A stretch of 64,000 bases of DNA from Kaistia defluvii (lineage in GTDB: Bacteria; Pseudomonadota; Alphaproteobacteria; Rhizobiales; Kaistiaceae). The notes under the pieces are model-generated. The model was not told the DNA's origin and did not search any database. It was given only the letters and a program-made list of their open reading frames with translations. The stretch is taken from the NCBI RefSeq assembly GCF_026343955.1, contig NZ_JAPKNI010000004.1, positions 434,001 to 498,000 on the forward strand. The letters run 5' to 3'. A program made the position numbers and the translations under genes. Below, piece by piece: positions 27,014 to 35,399 of this stretch; within the stretch, counting starts at the first letter, position 1; the number at the start of each line of letters is the position of its first letter.

Positions 27014-27634
27014 ATGCTGACGATCTGGGGCCGCAACAATTCGACGAACGTCAAGAAAGTGCTCTGGTGCGCCGAGGAGATCGGCCTCCCCTATGAGTGG
27101 ATCCCGGCCGGAGGCAGCTTTGGCGGGACCGGCGATCCGGCCTATCGCGCCATGAACCCGACGGGCCTGGTGCCGACGATCCGTGACGGCGATTTCGTGC
27201 TGTGGGAATCGAACGCCATCGTGCGCTATCTGGCGAGCCGCTACGCGTCCGGCACGCTGGCGCCCGAGTCGCCGACCGAGCGCGCCGGGGCCGATCGCTG
27301 GATGGACTTCGCCACTTCCAGCCTCGCCGCCCCGTTCCGCGACGTGTTCTGGGGCCTGATCCGCACGCCGCCGGACAAGCGCGACATGACGGCGATCCAT
27401 TCCGGCCGGGAAAAATGCGCGTCGGTCTTCGCCATCGCCGACCGGGCGCTTTCGACGCAGCCCTGGTTCAGCGGCGCGGCGTTCGGAATGGGCGACATTC
27501 CGCTCGGATGCTTCGCCTATGCCTGGTTCGAGATGCCGATCGAGCGGCCGGACCTGCCGCATCTCGCCGCCTGGTATTCGCGCCTCACCGAGCGCGAGGC
27601 GTTTCGCAAGGCGGTGATGATCGGCCTGAGCTGA
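27014..27634 (+). CDS. Glutathione S-transferase family protein
   Basis: A 206-residue GST. The thioredoxin-like domain opens LTIWGRNNSTNVKKVLWCAEEIG, with an Asn-Ser-Thr-Asn at the active-site turn resembling the beta/nu GSTs, then NPTGLVPTIRDG and WESNAIVRYLA. The C-terminal helical domain has the N-capping box region GAAFGMGDIPLGCFAYAWF. Substrate unknown. A good ribosome site (AGAGAGGGA) lies before the ATG. Confidence 0.9.
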   Translation: MLTIWGRNNSTNVKKVLWCAEEIGLPYEWIPAGGSFGGTGDPAYRAMNPTGLVPTIRDGDFVLWESNAIVRYLASRYASGTLAPESPTERAGADRWMDFATSSLAAPFRDVFWGLIRTPPDKRDMTAIHSGREKCASVFAIADRALSTQPWFSGAAFGMGDIPLGCFAYAWFEMPIERPDLPHLAAWYSRLTEREAFRKAVMIGLS

Positions 27635-27674
27635 GGAGACGCCGGCCTGAAACCAACGCGTTTCGAGCGGTCAA

Positions 27675-27714
27675 ATCCCGGCTGCATGGGCTCCCGCTCG
27701 CGCGGGGATGACGG
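27675..27714. repeat. Short palindromic repeat-like element
   Basis: The segment reads TCCCGGCTGCATGGGCTCCC then a compact hairpin (CCCGC, loop TCGC, GCGGG) then ATGACGG. It resembles the short CCCGCxxxxGCGGGGATGACGG elements scattered in intergenic regions of many alphaproteobacterial genomes. Only one copy is present in this window, so the repeat nature is from general knowledge and not proven here. Confidence 0.4.
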
Positions 27715-27741
27715 CGAGCTTGGGGCGCCGCCCGAATACAA

Positions 27742-27768
27742 AAATGGCCGGGACAAGCCCGGCCATTT
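27742..27768 (-). terminator. Bidirectional terminator between the GST gene and ndk
   Basis: A perfect 11-bp stem (AAATGGCCGGG and complement) with a 5-nt loop. On the minus strand it is followed by TTTTGT and lies 25 nt after the ndk stop. The A/T ends on both sides let it work for the rightward GST transcript too. Confidence 0.88.
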
Positions 27769-27792
27769 CCAAACTTCAAAAGGTCTGGCGAA

Positions 27793-28215
27793 TTAGCCGA
27801 CGAGCTCGATGCCCGAGAACCAGTAGGCGATTTCCTGGGCAGCGGTCTCGGGAGCGTCCGAACCGTGAACCGAGTTCTCGCCGATCGACAGGGCGAATTC
27901 CTTGCGGATCGTGCCGGCGTCGGCATTGGCCGGGTTGGTCGCGCCCATGACTTCGCGGTTCTTCAGGATGGCGCCTTCGCCTTCCAGGACCTGAACGACG
28001 GTCGGGCCAGCGGTCATCGTCTCGACCAGTTCGCCGAAGAAGGGGCGATCCTTGTGGACGGCGTAGAAGCCCTCGGCCTGCTGGCGGGACATCCAGACGC
28101 GCTTGGAAGCGACGACGCGCAGGCCGGCTTCTTCCAGCTTGGCGGTGATCTTGCCGGTCAGGTTGCGCTGGGTCGCGTCGGGCTTGATCATCGAGAAGGT
28201 GCGTTCGATCGCCAT
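27793..28215 (-). CDS. ndk: Nucleoside-diphosphate kinase
   Basis: Ndk balances NTP and dNTP pools by ping-pong phosphate transfer through a histidine. The 140-residue protein opens [18 protein letters not shown] and carries the active-site stretch [21 protein letters not shown] with the catalytic histidine near residue 117. Length is typical. The start is fixed by the conserved N-terminus. Confidence 0.98.
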   Translation of the reverse strand: MAIERTFSMIKPDATQRNLTGKITAKLEEAGLRVVASKRVWMSRQQAEGFYAVHKDRPFFGELVETMTAGPTVVQVLEGEGAILKNREVMGATNPANADAGTIRKEFALSIGENSVHGSDAPETAAQEIAYWFSGIELVG

Positions 28216-28390
28216 GTCTTCAGTCCTGTCATATCGTTTGAAACGGGATAATTGGGTGGCGCTGTATAGCCTTGCCGCAGGGACCGGGCAAGGGCGGCGA
28301 CGGGATCGACACCGCTGTCGCGACGCAAAAATGTCAGCCATACTGACCTGATAGACGCGACGTTTTCACGACGGGGAGAGGGACGAGATC

Positions 28391-28906
28391 ATGAAGCCGC
28401 ATTTCGAGATGTTCGCCGCTTACAATCGCTGGGCCAACGAACGCCTGTATGACGCGGCGCGCACGCTGCCGCGTGAGGACTATCTCGCCGATCACGGCGC
28501 CTTTTTCGGCTCGCTCAACGGCACGCTCAACCATCTCCTCGTCACCGACCGGATCTGGATGCTGCGCTTTTCCGGCGATGGCCCCGTCCATGCCGCGCTC
28601 AACGAGGTGCTGACCGACGATCTCGGTGAACTGTCGGCATTGCGGGCAAGCGAGGACGCCCGGCTGATCGCCTATGTCGACAGCCTGGACGAAACCGCGA
28701 TCGCGGGCACGTTCACCTATCGTCCGATCACCAACCCGGTCGAGATCACCCAGCCGCTCGGCCCCGCCCTCGCCCATCTGTTCAACCACCAGACCCATCA
28801 TCGCGGCCAGGCGACGGCGATCCTGACCCGGATCGCCGGACGGGATGCTTGCCCGAGCCTCGACCTGATCCAGTTCCAGCGCCAGTCGGGCCGGGGGATG
28901 CGCTGA
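28391..28906 (+). CDS. DinB family protein
   Basis: A 171-residue four-helix-bundle protein of the DinB/YfiT superfamily, which contains metal-dependent thiol transferases and many uncharacterised proteins. The metal triad is probably H in LNHLLVTDRIW near residue 47 plus the two in LFNHQTHHRGQ near 135-139. MKPHFEMFAAYNRWANERLYDAA is the typical N-terminus. The name comes from DNA-damage-induced genes in Bacillus; there is no sign of SOS control here. Confidence 0.9.
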   Translation: MKPHFEMFAAYNRWANERLYDAARTLPREDYLADHGAFFGSLNGTLNHLLVTDRIWMLRFSGDGPVHAALNEVLTDDLGELSALRASEDARLIAYVDSLDETAIAGTFTYRPITNPVEITQPLGPALAHLFNHQTHHRGQATAILTRIAGRDACPSLDLIQFQRQSGRGMR

Positions 28907-29023
28907 ACGGCAGGCACAACCACTCGCGCAAATATATCGGAAGTGTGTGACGGCGGTCGCTTGATTCAGCCGGGGTGGAGGCGCACGTTTTCAGGGCGTT
29001 TGTTTCTGTTCCTGCGAGTCTCC

Positions 29024-29845
29024 ATGTTCCGGCCTCTGCTTCTTGCGTTCGCCCTCTCCATTTCCGCCGCGCAGGCTGCGACGCCGAAAGTGGACGCCGA
29101 GCCGCCACAGGGGCTGTCCGATTCCGAGATGGCGGAAGTCGTGGATTTCGTAGTCGGCAACGCGGTCTTCGCGCTCTACCATCAGGCCGGCCACATGATG
29201 ATGGAGCGCCTCGGCCTCGAGGCCGGGAACGGCGAACAGACGGCGGACGACTTCGCCGTGATGACGCTGCTGGAGCCCCGGACCGGCGCCGGCGACCAGA
29301 CCCTGGTCGACGCGGTCGACAGCTGGATGCTCTCCAATCACCTCACCGCCTCGGCCGGCGCGGATGCGATCGGCTTGCCCGACCGGCATTCCGTCGATGC
29401 CGATCGCGCCAATGCGATCGTCTGCAACATGGTCGGCTCGAACGCCAAGGATTTCGCTGACATCGCCGAGGCGGCGGCCCTGACGCCGGCGACGCGCGCC
29501 AATTGTTCGGCCTCCTACCAGCAGAAGCGTGCGCTTTGGACCAATGCGCTGAAGCCGGTGCAGCGCGAGCCCGGGGCGCCGCTTTCGATCGTTCCGGTGG
29601 TCTACGAGCCGCCGACCGGCAACGAAGTCGCGGAACTGACGATCCTGCACGACAACAAGGTTCTCGAGGAAGTCGCGACCCGCCTCTCCAACGACTTCTC
29701 CCTGGCGAAGCCGCCGACGCTGCGGGCCAAGAGCTGCGGCGCCGTCACCTCCGGCTATGATGCCGCCCGCAACGAGATCGTGCTCTGCTACGAGCTGTCG
29801 AGCTACCATGCCGAGCTGATCGTGCGAGACATACAGGGCCGCTGA
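29024..29845 (+). CDS. DUF4344 (putative metallopeptidase) family protein with altered HExxH
   Basis: A 273-residue exported protein: signal peptide at residues 1-19 (hydrophobic LLLAFALSISAAQA), then the DUF4344 domain. In the family as recalled, a zinc-protease-like HExxH helix follows a conserved FVLGN-type strand. Here the strand is DFVVGNAVFALYH and the motif reads HQAGH at residues 53-57, with glutamine in place of the catalytic glutamate. The second acidic block is GEQTADDFAV and the DRHSVDADRANAIVCNMVGS segment is recognisable. The zinc ligands may remain but peptidase activity is doubtful. The ATG directly before the signal peptide is chosen. Confidence 0.8.
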   Translation: MFRPLLLAFALSISAAQAATPKVDAEPPQGLSDSEMAEVVDFVVGNAVFALYHQAGHMMMERLGLEAGNGEQTADDFAVMTLLEPRTGAGDQTLVDAVDSWMLSNHLTASAGADAIGLPDRHSVDADRANAIVCNMVGSNAKDFADIAEAAALTPATRANCSASYQQKRALWTNALKPVQREPGAPLSIVPVVYEPPTGNEVAELTILHDNKVLEEVATRLSNDFSLAKPPTLRAKSCGAVTSGYDAARNEIVLCYELSSYHAELIVRDIQGR

Positions 29846-29913
29846 GCCTTTGCCGGCGACATCTTCGCGCGCCGCGCTTGCTTCCGGCGGCTAGGCACGG
29901 CACATAGCCGGCC

Positions 29914-31800
29914 ATGCTGCACGTCAATGAAGTCACCTATCGCATCGCCGGCCGTACGCTCCTCGAGGGGGCGACCATTGCCCTGCCCGACGGGGTCAAG
30001 GCCGGCTTCGTCGGCCGCAACGGCACCGGCAAGACGACCCTGTTCAAGCTGGTCACCGGCGAGATCGCTCCGGAGAGCGGCTCGATCGGCCTGCCGCGCG
30101 GCGTCCGCATCGGCCAGGTGGCGCAGGAAGCGCCGGGCACCGAGCAATCGCTGATCGACTTCGTGCTGGCCGCCGATACCGAGCGCGCGGCGCTGCTGGC
30201 CGAGGCCGAGCATGCGAGCGACCCGCACCGTATCGCCGAGATCCAGATCCGCCTTTCCGATATCGGCGCGCATGCCGCCGAAGCGCGTGCCGGCACCATC
30301 CTGTCCGGCCTCGGCTTCGACGCGGAAGCCCAGCTTCGCCCCTGCTCGGCCTTTTCGGGCGGCTGGCGGATGCGCGTGGCGCTCGCCGCCGTGCTGTTCG
30401 CCGAACCCGACCTGCTGCTGCTCGACGAGCCGACCAACTATCTCGATCTCGAAGGCACGATGTGGCTGGAGAACTATGTCGCGCGCTATCCGCACACGGT
30501 CTTCCTGATCAGCCATGATCGCGACCTGCTGAACCGCGCCGTCGACATGATCGTCCATCTCGACCAGGGCAAGCTGACGATCTATCGCGGCGGCTATGAC
30601 AGCTTCGACCGCCAGCGCCGCGAGAAGCAGGCGCTGCAGTTGAAGCTGAAGAAGAAGCAGGACGACCAGCGCAAGCATCTGCAGGCCTTCGTCGACCGCT
30701 TCAAGGCCAAGGCCTCGAAGGCGCGCCAGGCGCAATCGCGCATGAAGGCGCTGGAGCGGATGCAGCCCATCGCCGGCATCGTCGACAGCGACGTGACGCC
30801 GTTCCATTTCCCGCCGCCCGCCAAGATCCTTGCCCCGCCGATCATCGCGCTCGACAACGCCTCGGTCGGTTACGAGGAAGGCAAGCCGATCCTGCGCAAG
30901 CTGGACCTGCGCATCGACGTCGAGGATCGCATCGGCCTGCTGGGCGCCAATGGCAACGGCAAGTCGACCTTCGCCAAGCTGCTCGCCGGCCGCCTGCCCA
31001 ACCTCACGGGCGCGATGCGGCGGGCGGAGAAGCTCGACATCGCCTTCTTCGCCCAGCACCAGCTCGACGATCTGCGCCCGGCCGAAACCGCCGTGCAGCA
31101 CATCCGCATGCTGATGCCGGACGCGACCGAGGCGCAGGTGCGCTCGCGGGTCGGATCGATGGGCTTCCCGACCGCCAAGATGGATACGCCGGCGCGCGAG
31201 CTTTCCGGCGGCGAGCGGGCGCGGCTGCTGCTCGGAATCGCGACTTTCCGCGGCGCCAACCTGCTGATCCTCGACGAGCCGACCAACCATCTCGACATCG
31301 ACAGCCGCGAGGCGCTCGTCCAGGCCCTGAACGACTATCCCGGCGCCGTGATCCTGATCAGCCATGACCGCCATCTCATCGAGGCGTCCGTCGACCGGCT
31401 GCTGCTGGTCGCCGACGGCACGGTGTCGAACTTCGACGGCGACATGGACGATTATCGCAAGCTGATCGTGAAGGGGCCGGACACCTCGTCCGGCAAGAGC
31501 GATAGCGAAGCCTCGAAGAACACGGCCCAGGATCGCCGCCGCGAGTCGGCCGCCAAGCGTTCCGAGCTCGCGCCGCTGCGGAAAAAGATCAAGGAAACCG
31601 AATCCTTGATGGAGAAGCTTCAGAAAGAGATTCAGAAGCTCGACACCGCGCTGGCCGACGTGAACCTCTATTCGAAGGACCCCGCCAAGGCGACGGCGCT
31701 GGCCAAGCAGCGCGCCGACGCGGTCAAGGCGCTTGGCGAGCGGGAAGAGAGCTGGCTGGAAATGTCGGCGGAATATGAAGCGGCGGTCGAGGCGGTCTGA
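29914..31800 (+). CDS. ABC-F family ATP-binding protein
   Basis: ABC-F proteins act on the ribosome (translation factors such as EttA, or antibiotic protection) and have no membrane domain. The 628-residue protein has two ABC domains: Walker A GRNGTGKTT near residue 34 with FSGGWRMRVALA and LLLLDEPTNYLDL, and Walker A GANGNGKST near 348 with LSGGERARLLL and LLILDEPTNHLDI. Between them lies a charged linker rich in lysine and glutamine (about 225-275). The C-terminal tail is a predicted coiled coil (KRSELAPLRKKIKETESLMEKL in part), similar to the YheS/Uup group. Assignment to a subfamily is tentative. Confidence 0.93.
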   Translation: MLHVNEVTYRIAGRTLLEGATIALPDGVKAGFVGRNGTGKTTLFKLVTGEIAPESGSIGLPRGVRIGQVAQEAPGTEQSLIDFVLAADTERAALLAEAEHASDPHRIAEIQIRLSDIGAHAAEARAGTILSGLGFDAEAQLRPCSAFSGGWRMRVALAAVLFAEPDLLLLDEPTNYLDLEGTMWLENYVARYPHTVFLISHDRDLLNRAVDMIVHLDQGKLTIYRGGYDSFDRQRREKQALQLKLKKKQDDQRKHLQAFVDRFKAKASKARQAQSRMKALERMQPIAGIVDSDVTPFHFPPPAKILAPPIIALDNASVGYEEGKPILRKLDLRIDVEDRIGLLGANGNGKSTFAKLLAGRLPNLTGAMRRAEKLDIAFFAQHQLDDLRPAETAVQHIRMLMPDATEAQVRSRVGSMGFPTAKMDTPARELSGGERARLLLGIATFRGANLLILDEPTNHLDIDSREALVQALNDYPGAVILISHDRHLIEASVDRLLLVADGTVSNFDGDMDDYRKLIVKGPDTSSGKSDSEASKNTAQDRRRESAAKRSELAPLRKKIKETESLMEKLQKEIQKLDTALADVNLYSKDPAKATALAKQRADAVKALGEREESWLEMSAEYEAAVEAV

Positions 31801-31875
31801 GCTTTCTTCACTGCTCCTCACCGAGCGGTAAGAGCCCCCAGCGCAAAAGCCAAGAGACCCGCGTCCCCAAGGCGA

Positions 31876-32325
31876 TCACGCCTTCTTCTGCCAGCGGCCC
31901 TGCTCGGATTGCTGCCAGTAGGTCGCGTCATGGCCCTCGGCCTTGACGCGTTTCCAGGATACGCGCGCCGCGTCGAGAGCGTCGGGGTCGTTGCCGTCGA
32001 ACATCAGCACGACGCGGACATAGCCCGAAAGGTCGCCCGCCGAAGCACCGGCGACGAGAAAGCGGACATTGGCGCCGTTCGGGTTGCCGGGTTCCGGCGT
32101 GATCAAAACCGGATGCTGCGCGGCGTCCGGATCGCGCCAGAGGCCATGCGGCAGGAAACTGTCCTCGCCATAGGTCCACAGCAGTGCATCCAGCGCTTCG
32201 CAGCGTTCGACCGAACCCGCCTCGACGACGACGCGCCAGCCGCGCTCCAGAGATTTCTCCAGCAGTCCCGGCAGGAGCGTTTCGAGCGGCTGCTGCTGCA
32301 GATGGTAGAACAGGACTTCGGTCAT
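31876..32325 (-). CDS. holC: DNA polymerase III subunit chi
   Basis: The chi subunit links the clamp loader to single-strand binding protein. The 149-residue protein matches alphaproteobacterial HolC: EVLFYHLQQQPLETLLPGLLEKSLERGW in pieces, LDALLWTYGEDSFLPHG near 46, DPDAAQHPVLIT, and VRVVLMFDGNDPDALDAARVSWKRVK. It lies downstream of pepA on the same strand, the usual pairing, but a terminator-like hairpin stands between them. Confidence 0.93.
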   Translation of the reverse strand: MTEVLFYHLQQQPLETLLPGLLEKSLERGWRVVVEAGSVERCEALDALLWTYGEDSFLPHGLWRDPDAAQHPVLITPEPGNPNGANVRFLVAGASAGDLSGYVRVVLMFDGNDPDALDAARVSWKRVKAEGHDATYWQQSEQGRWQKKA

Positions 32326-32342
32326 CGTGCCTTCTCAAAAAG

Positions 32343-32375
32343 GCCGGCCGCTCCGAGGCGCTCGGAGCGGCCGGC
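32343..32375 (-). terminator. Terminator hairpin between pepA and holC
   Basis: On the minus strand a perfect 15-bp G+C-rich stem (GCCGGCCGCTCCGAG and complement) with a 3-nt loop is followed by CCTTTTTG. The T run ends about 11 nt before the holC ATG and abuts its Shine-Dalgarno (GAGAAGG), so it terminates pepA mRNA or limits read-through into holC. Confidence 0.85.
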
Positions 32376-32392
32376 GCCGACCTTCTAGCAGA

Positions 32393-33901
32393 TCAGCCTT
32401 CGTAATTGTCGGCGACGAAGCGGTCGAGAAGGCGCACGCCCCAGCCCGAAGCCCAGGAGCGGTTGATCTCGCTCTGCGGCGAGCCCATGGCCGTTCCGGC
32501 AATGTCGAGATGGGCCCAGGCGACGCCATCGTCGACAAAGCGCTGGATGAACTGCGCCGCCGTGATCGAGCCGGCATGGCGGCCGCCCGTATTCTTGATG
32601 TCGGCGAACTTCGATTCGATCAGCTTGTCATAGGCGTCGCCCAGCGGCAGGCGCCAGACTTTCTCCCCCGTCACGTCGCCTGCCCTGGACAGGGCGGCGG
32701 CAAGCGCATCGTCATTGGCGAACAGGCCCGCATGGTCGCTGCCCAGCGCGACGAGAACGGCACCGGTCAGCGTCGCCAGGTCGATGACGACCTTCGGCTC
32801 ATAGGTCTTCTGCGCGTACCAGAGCGCGTCGGCAAGCACGAGCCGGCCTTCGGCGTCCGTGTTGATGATCTCGATCGTCACGCCGGACGCTGCCTCGACG
32901 ATGTCGCCGGGGCGCTGCGCATTGCCGTCCGGCATGTTTTCAACCAGTCCGATGATGCCGACGACATTCGCCTTGGCCTTGCGCGAGGCCAGCGCATGCA
33001 TCGCGCCGACCACGGCGGCGGCACCACCCATATCGCCCTTCATGTCTTCCATGCCGCCGGCCGGCTTGATCGAGATGCCGCCGGTGTCGAAGACGACGCC
33101 CTTGCCGACGAAGGCGATCGGCTTGTCCTTGGATTTGCTGCCGTTCCAGTGCATGGCGACCAGACGCGGCGGACGCACCGAGCCCTGCGCGACGCCGAGC
33201 AGCGCCCGCATGCCGAGCTTCTTCATCTGCTTTTCGGTCAGGATCTCGATGGTGACGCCCAGCGCCTCGAGCGCTGCCGCCTTTTCCGCGAACTCGACCG
33301 GTCCCAGCACATTGGCCGGCTCGTTGACCAGTTCGCGCGCCAGAAGGGCGCCTTCCGCGATGGCCGAACGCGCAACCCATGCCTTCTTGGCCTTGCTCGC
33401 CTCGCTACCGACGATATCCAGCTTCACATGCCCCTTGGATGTCTTGCCGTTTTCGCCGTCCTTCCCTGCCTTGCCGCTCTTGTAGCGGTCGAAGGAATAG
33501 GCGCGCAGCACCGCGCCCATGCCGATATCGGCCAGTTGCTCTCCGGAGATCGGCTTCCCGTCCGGCCGCTCGGCCAGCAGGGTTGCCTGCTCGCCCTTGC
33601 GCAGCGCGCCCTGGATCGCGCCGCCGAGGCGCGACCAGTCGCCCTCCACAAGTTCTTCCGCCTTGCCGAGGCCGACGACGATCAGCCGGTCGAACTGAAG
33701 GCCCGCCGGCGCGAGCAGGTCGAGGGTCGCGAGCGCCTTCGCCTTGTAGTCCGCCGTCCCTGCGGCCTTTCGAAACAGTTCGGCGATTCCCAATCCAGTC
33801 GTTTCCGCGCCGAAATTCAGCGTCTCGTCGGTCAGGACGACCAGAGTTCCGCTCTCGGCCGAGACGGACTTGTGGAAGGAAATCGCAGGGTTCTGGCTCA
33901 T
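32393..33901 (-). CDS. pepA: Leucyl aminopeptidase (cytosol aminopeptidase, M17)
   Basis: A 502-residue M17 metallopeptidase releasing N-terminal residues; in some bacteria PepA also binds DNA. Motifs: [26 protein letters not shown] near residue 265-290 with metal-binding lysine and aspartates, and [14 protein letters not shown], the family signature, near 345. The N-terminal regulatory domain precedes. The ATG giving [11 protein letters not shown] is chosen; upstream in-frame sequence is basic and proline-rich and unlike the family. It is divergent from lptF across a 307-nt gap. Confidence 0.95.
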   Translation of the reverse strand: MSQNPAISFHKSVSAESGTLVVLTDETLNFGAETTGLGIAELFRKAAGTADYKAKALATLDLLAPAGLQFDRLIVVGLGKAEELVEGDWSRLGGAIQGALRKGEQATLLAERPDGKPISGEQLADIGMGAVLRAYSFDRYKSGKAGKDGENGKTSKGHVKLDIVGSEASKAKKAWVARSAIAEGALLARELVNEPANVLGPVEFAEKAAALEALGVTIEILTEKQMKKLGMRALLGVAQGSVRPPRLVAMHWNGSKSKDKPIAFVGKGVVFDTGGISIKPAGGMEDMKGDMGGAAAVVGAMHALASRKAKANVVGIIGLVENMPDGNAQRPGDIVEAASGVTIEIINTDAEGRLVLADALWYAQKTYEPKVVIDLATLTGAVLVALGSDHAGLFANDDALAAALSRAGDVTGEKVWRLPLGDAYDKLIESKFADIKNTGGRHAGSITAAQFIQRFVDDGVAWAHLDIAGTAMGSPQSEINRSWASGWGVRLLDRFVADNYEG

Positions 33902-34208
33902 TTTTCGGTCTCGCAGGGCAAAGACGGCAGGCGCCGGACGGCGCTGTCTGGGACAGGGGGTGCGTGGGTAAAGCCACACCCGGAGGATGATCAATCTGTC
34001 CACCGGCCGCGTCTCTGGCAAGTGGCGCGGGTTCCCGCTAGACGTTTACACTTCATTAAGAGCGTTCATTCGCGTTTGATTCACCCAATTGGTTCACCCA
34101 TGAGCGGGTTCGGCGTCGGATCGATGAGGAGATAGATCGGGATATCGCGCAGCCGCGGCGGGGCTGTCATCGCTTGGCGTTCAGGGTACGAGGATTGACG
34201 ACACCAAG
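33902..34208. promoter_or_regulatory. Divergent region between pepA and the lptF operon, with a direct repeat
   Basis: This 307-nt gap should hold promoters for pepA and for lptF-lptG-lptD-surA-pdxA-rsmA. A short A+T-richer patch at about 34045-34100 contains two copies of TTCACCCA (34080-34087 and 34093-34100) 13 bp apart. A TTGACG lies at about 34195, too close to the lptF ATG to be its -35 for a normal leader. No known operator was recognised. Confidence 0.45.
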
Positions 34209-35396
34209 ATGAAGCTCATCGAGCGCTACATCTTCAAACGAATGTTCGCGGCGTTCCTGCTGAGCCTTTGCGGCTTGTCGGGCACCGTCTGGCTGAGCCA
34301 GGCCCTGCGCGAACTCGACCTGATCACCAGCAAGGGCCAGAACTTCGTCACCTTCTTCCGCGTGTCGAGCCTGATCTTCCCGGGCCTTCTCCTGATCGTG
34401 TGTCCCGTCGCCCTGCTGATCGGCGCGATCTACACCTTCAACCAGCTCAACGCCGATTCCGAGCTCGTCGTGATCAACGCCAGCGGCGCGTCGCAGACGA
34501 GGCTGCTGAAGCCGGCGCTGTCGATGGGGCTGATCACCGCGATCATCGTCGGCTCGATGTCGCTTTATCTGGTGCCGCTGTCGCTGCAGGCGTTCCGCGG
34601 CCTGCTCACCGGCATCAATGCCGACCTGATCACCAGCTTCGTGCGCGAAGGCCAGTTCATGGAACTGGGCAACCGGCTGGTCTTCCATGTGAAGGACCGC
34701 AAGCCGGACGGCACGCTGGAAGGCATTTTCATCCAGGACGGCCGCCAGCCCGACCAGACCTCGGTCTACATCGCCAATCGCGGCGCCGTGCTCAAGAACC
34801 CGCTCGGCACCTTCCTGATCATGCAGAACGGCACGATCCAGCAGAAGTCCGAGACCAACAATTCGATGTCGATCATCGAATTCGAATCCTACGCCTTCGA
34901 TCTGTCGACCTTCGGCAGCCGCACCAGCCTGCCCGACTACACGGCCTCCGAACGCAGCACGCTCTATCTGCTGTCGCCGAACCCGAACGACCCGGAATAC
35001 CAGAAGCGCCCCGGCGCCTTCCTGTCCGAACTGCATGACCGCCTTTCGGCGCCGCTCTACGCGCTCTTCTTCGCCATCCTTCCCGTCGCCGCGCTTGGCC
35101 AGGCGCAGACAACGCGGCAAGGCCGCAGCCTCGTGGTTCTCGGCACGATCGCCATCGCCACCGGCGTGCGCATCGGGGGCCTGATCCTGGCCAGCCTCGC
35201 GGCCAACGATTCGCGCCTGATTCCGGCGCTTTACGCGCTGCCGCTCGGGTTCATCCTCCTGTCGCTGATCGCGGTCTACAGCTCGTTCCGCTTCTCCGCC
35301 TCCGACAGCATCGCCTCGATGGTGACGGAGTTCGTGCAACGAATCGCCAATCGGTTCAGGATTGGTCCACGCCCATCGGCAGGGGGCCGGACCTAA
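34209..35396 (+). CDS. lptF: LPS export ABC transporter permease LptF
   Basis: LptF pairs with LptG and the LptB ATPase to extract lipopolysaccharide from the inner membrane. The 395-residue protein has the expected three N-terminal helices (about residues 12-120), a periplasmic beta-jellyroll (about 130-265) and three C-terminal helices. MKLIERYIFKRMFAAFLLSL is the typical opening in outline and LHDRLSAPLYALFFAILPVAAL contains the coupling helix region. lptG starts 3 nt after the stop. lptB and lptA/C are not in the window. Confidence 0.95.
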   Translation: MKLIERYIFKRMFAAFLLSLCGLSGTVWLSQALRELDLITSKGQNFVTFFRVSSLIFPGLLLIVCPVALLIGAIYTFNQLNADSELVVINASGASQTRLLKPALSMGLITAIIVGSMSLYLVPLSLQAFRGLLTGINADLITSFVREGQFMELGNRLVFHVKDRKPDGTLEGIFIQDGRQPDQTSVYIANRGAVLKNPLGTFLIMQNGTIQQKSETNNSMSIIEFESYAFDLSTFGSRTSLPDYTASERSTLYLLSPNPNDPEYQKRPGAFLSELHDRLSAPLYALFFAILPVAALGQAQTTRQGRSLVVLGTIAIATGVRIGGLILASLAANDSRLIPALYALPLGFILLSLIAVYSSFRFSASDSIASMVTEFVQRIANRFRIGPRPSAGGRT

Positions 35397-35399
35397 GCC

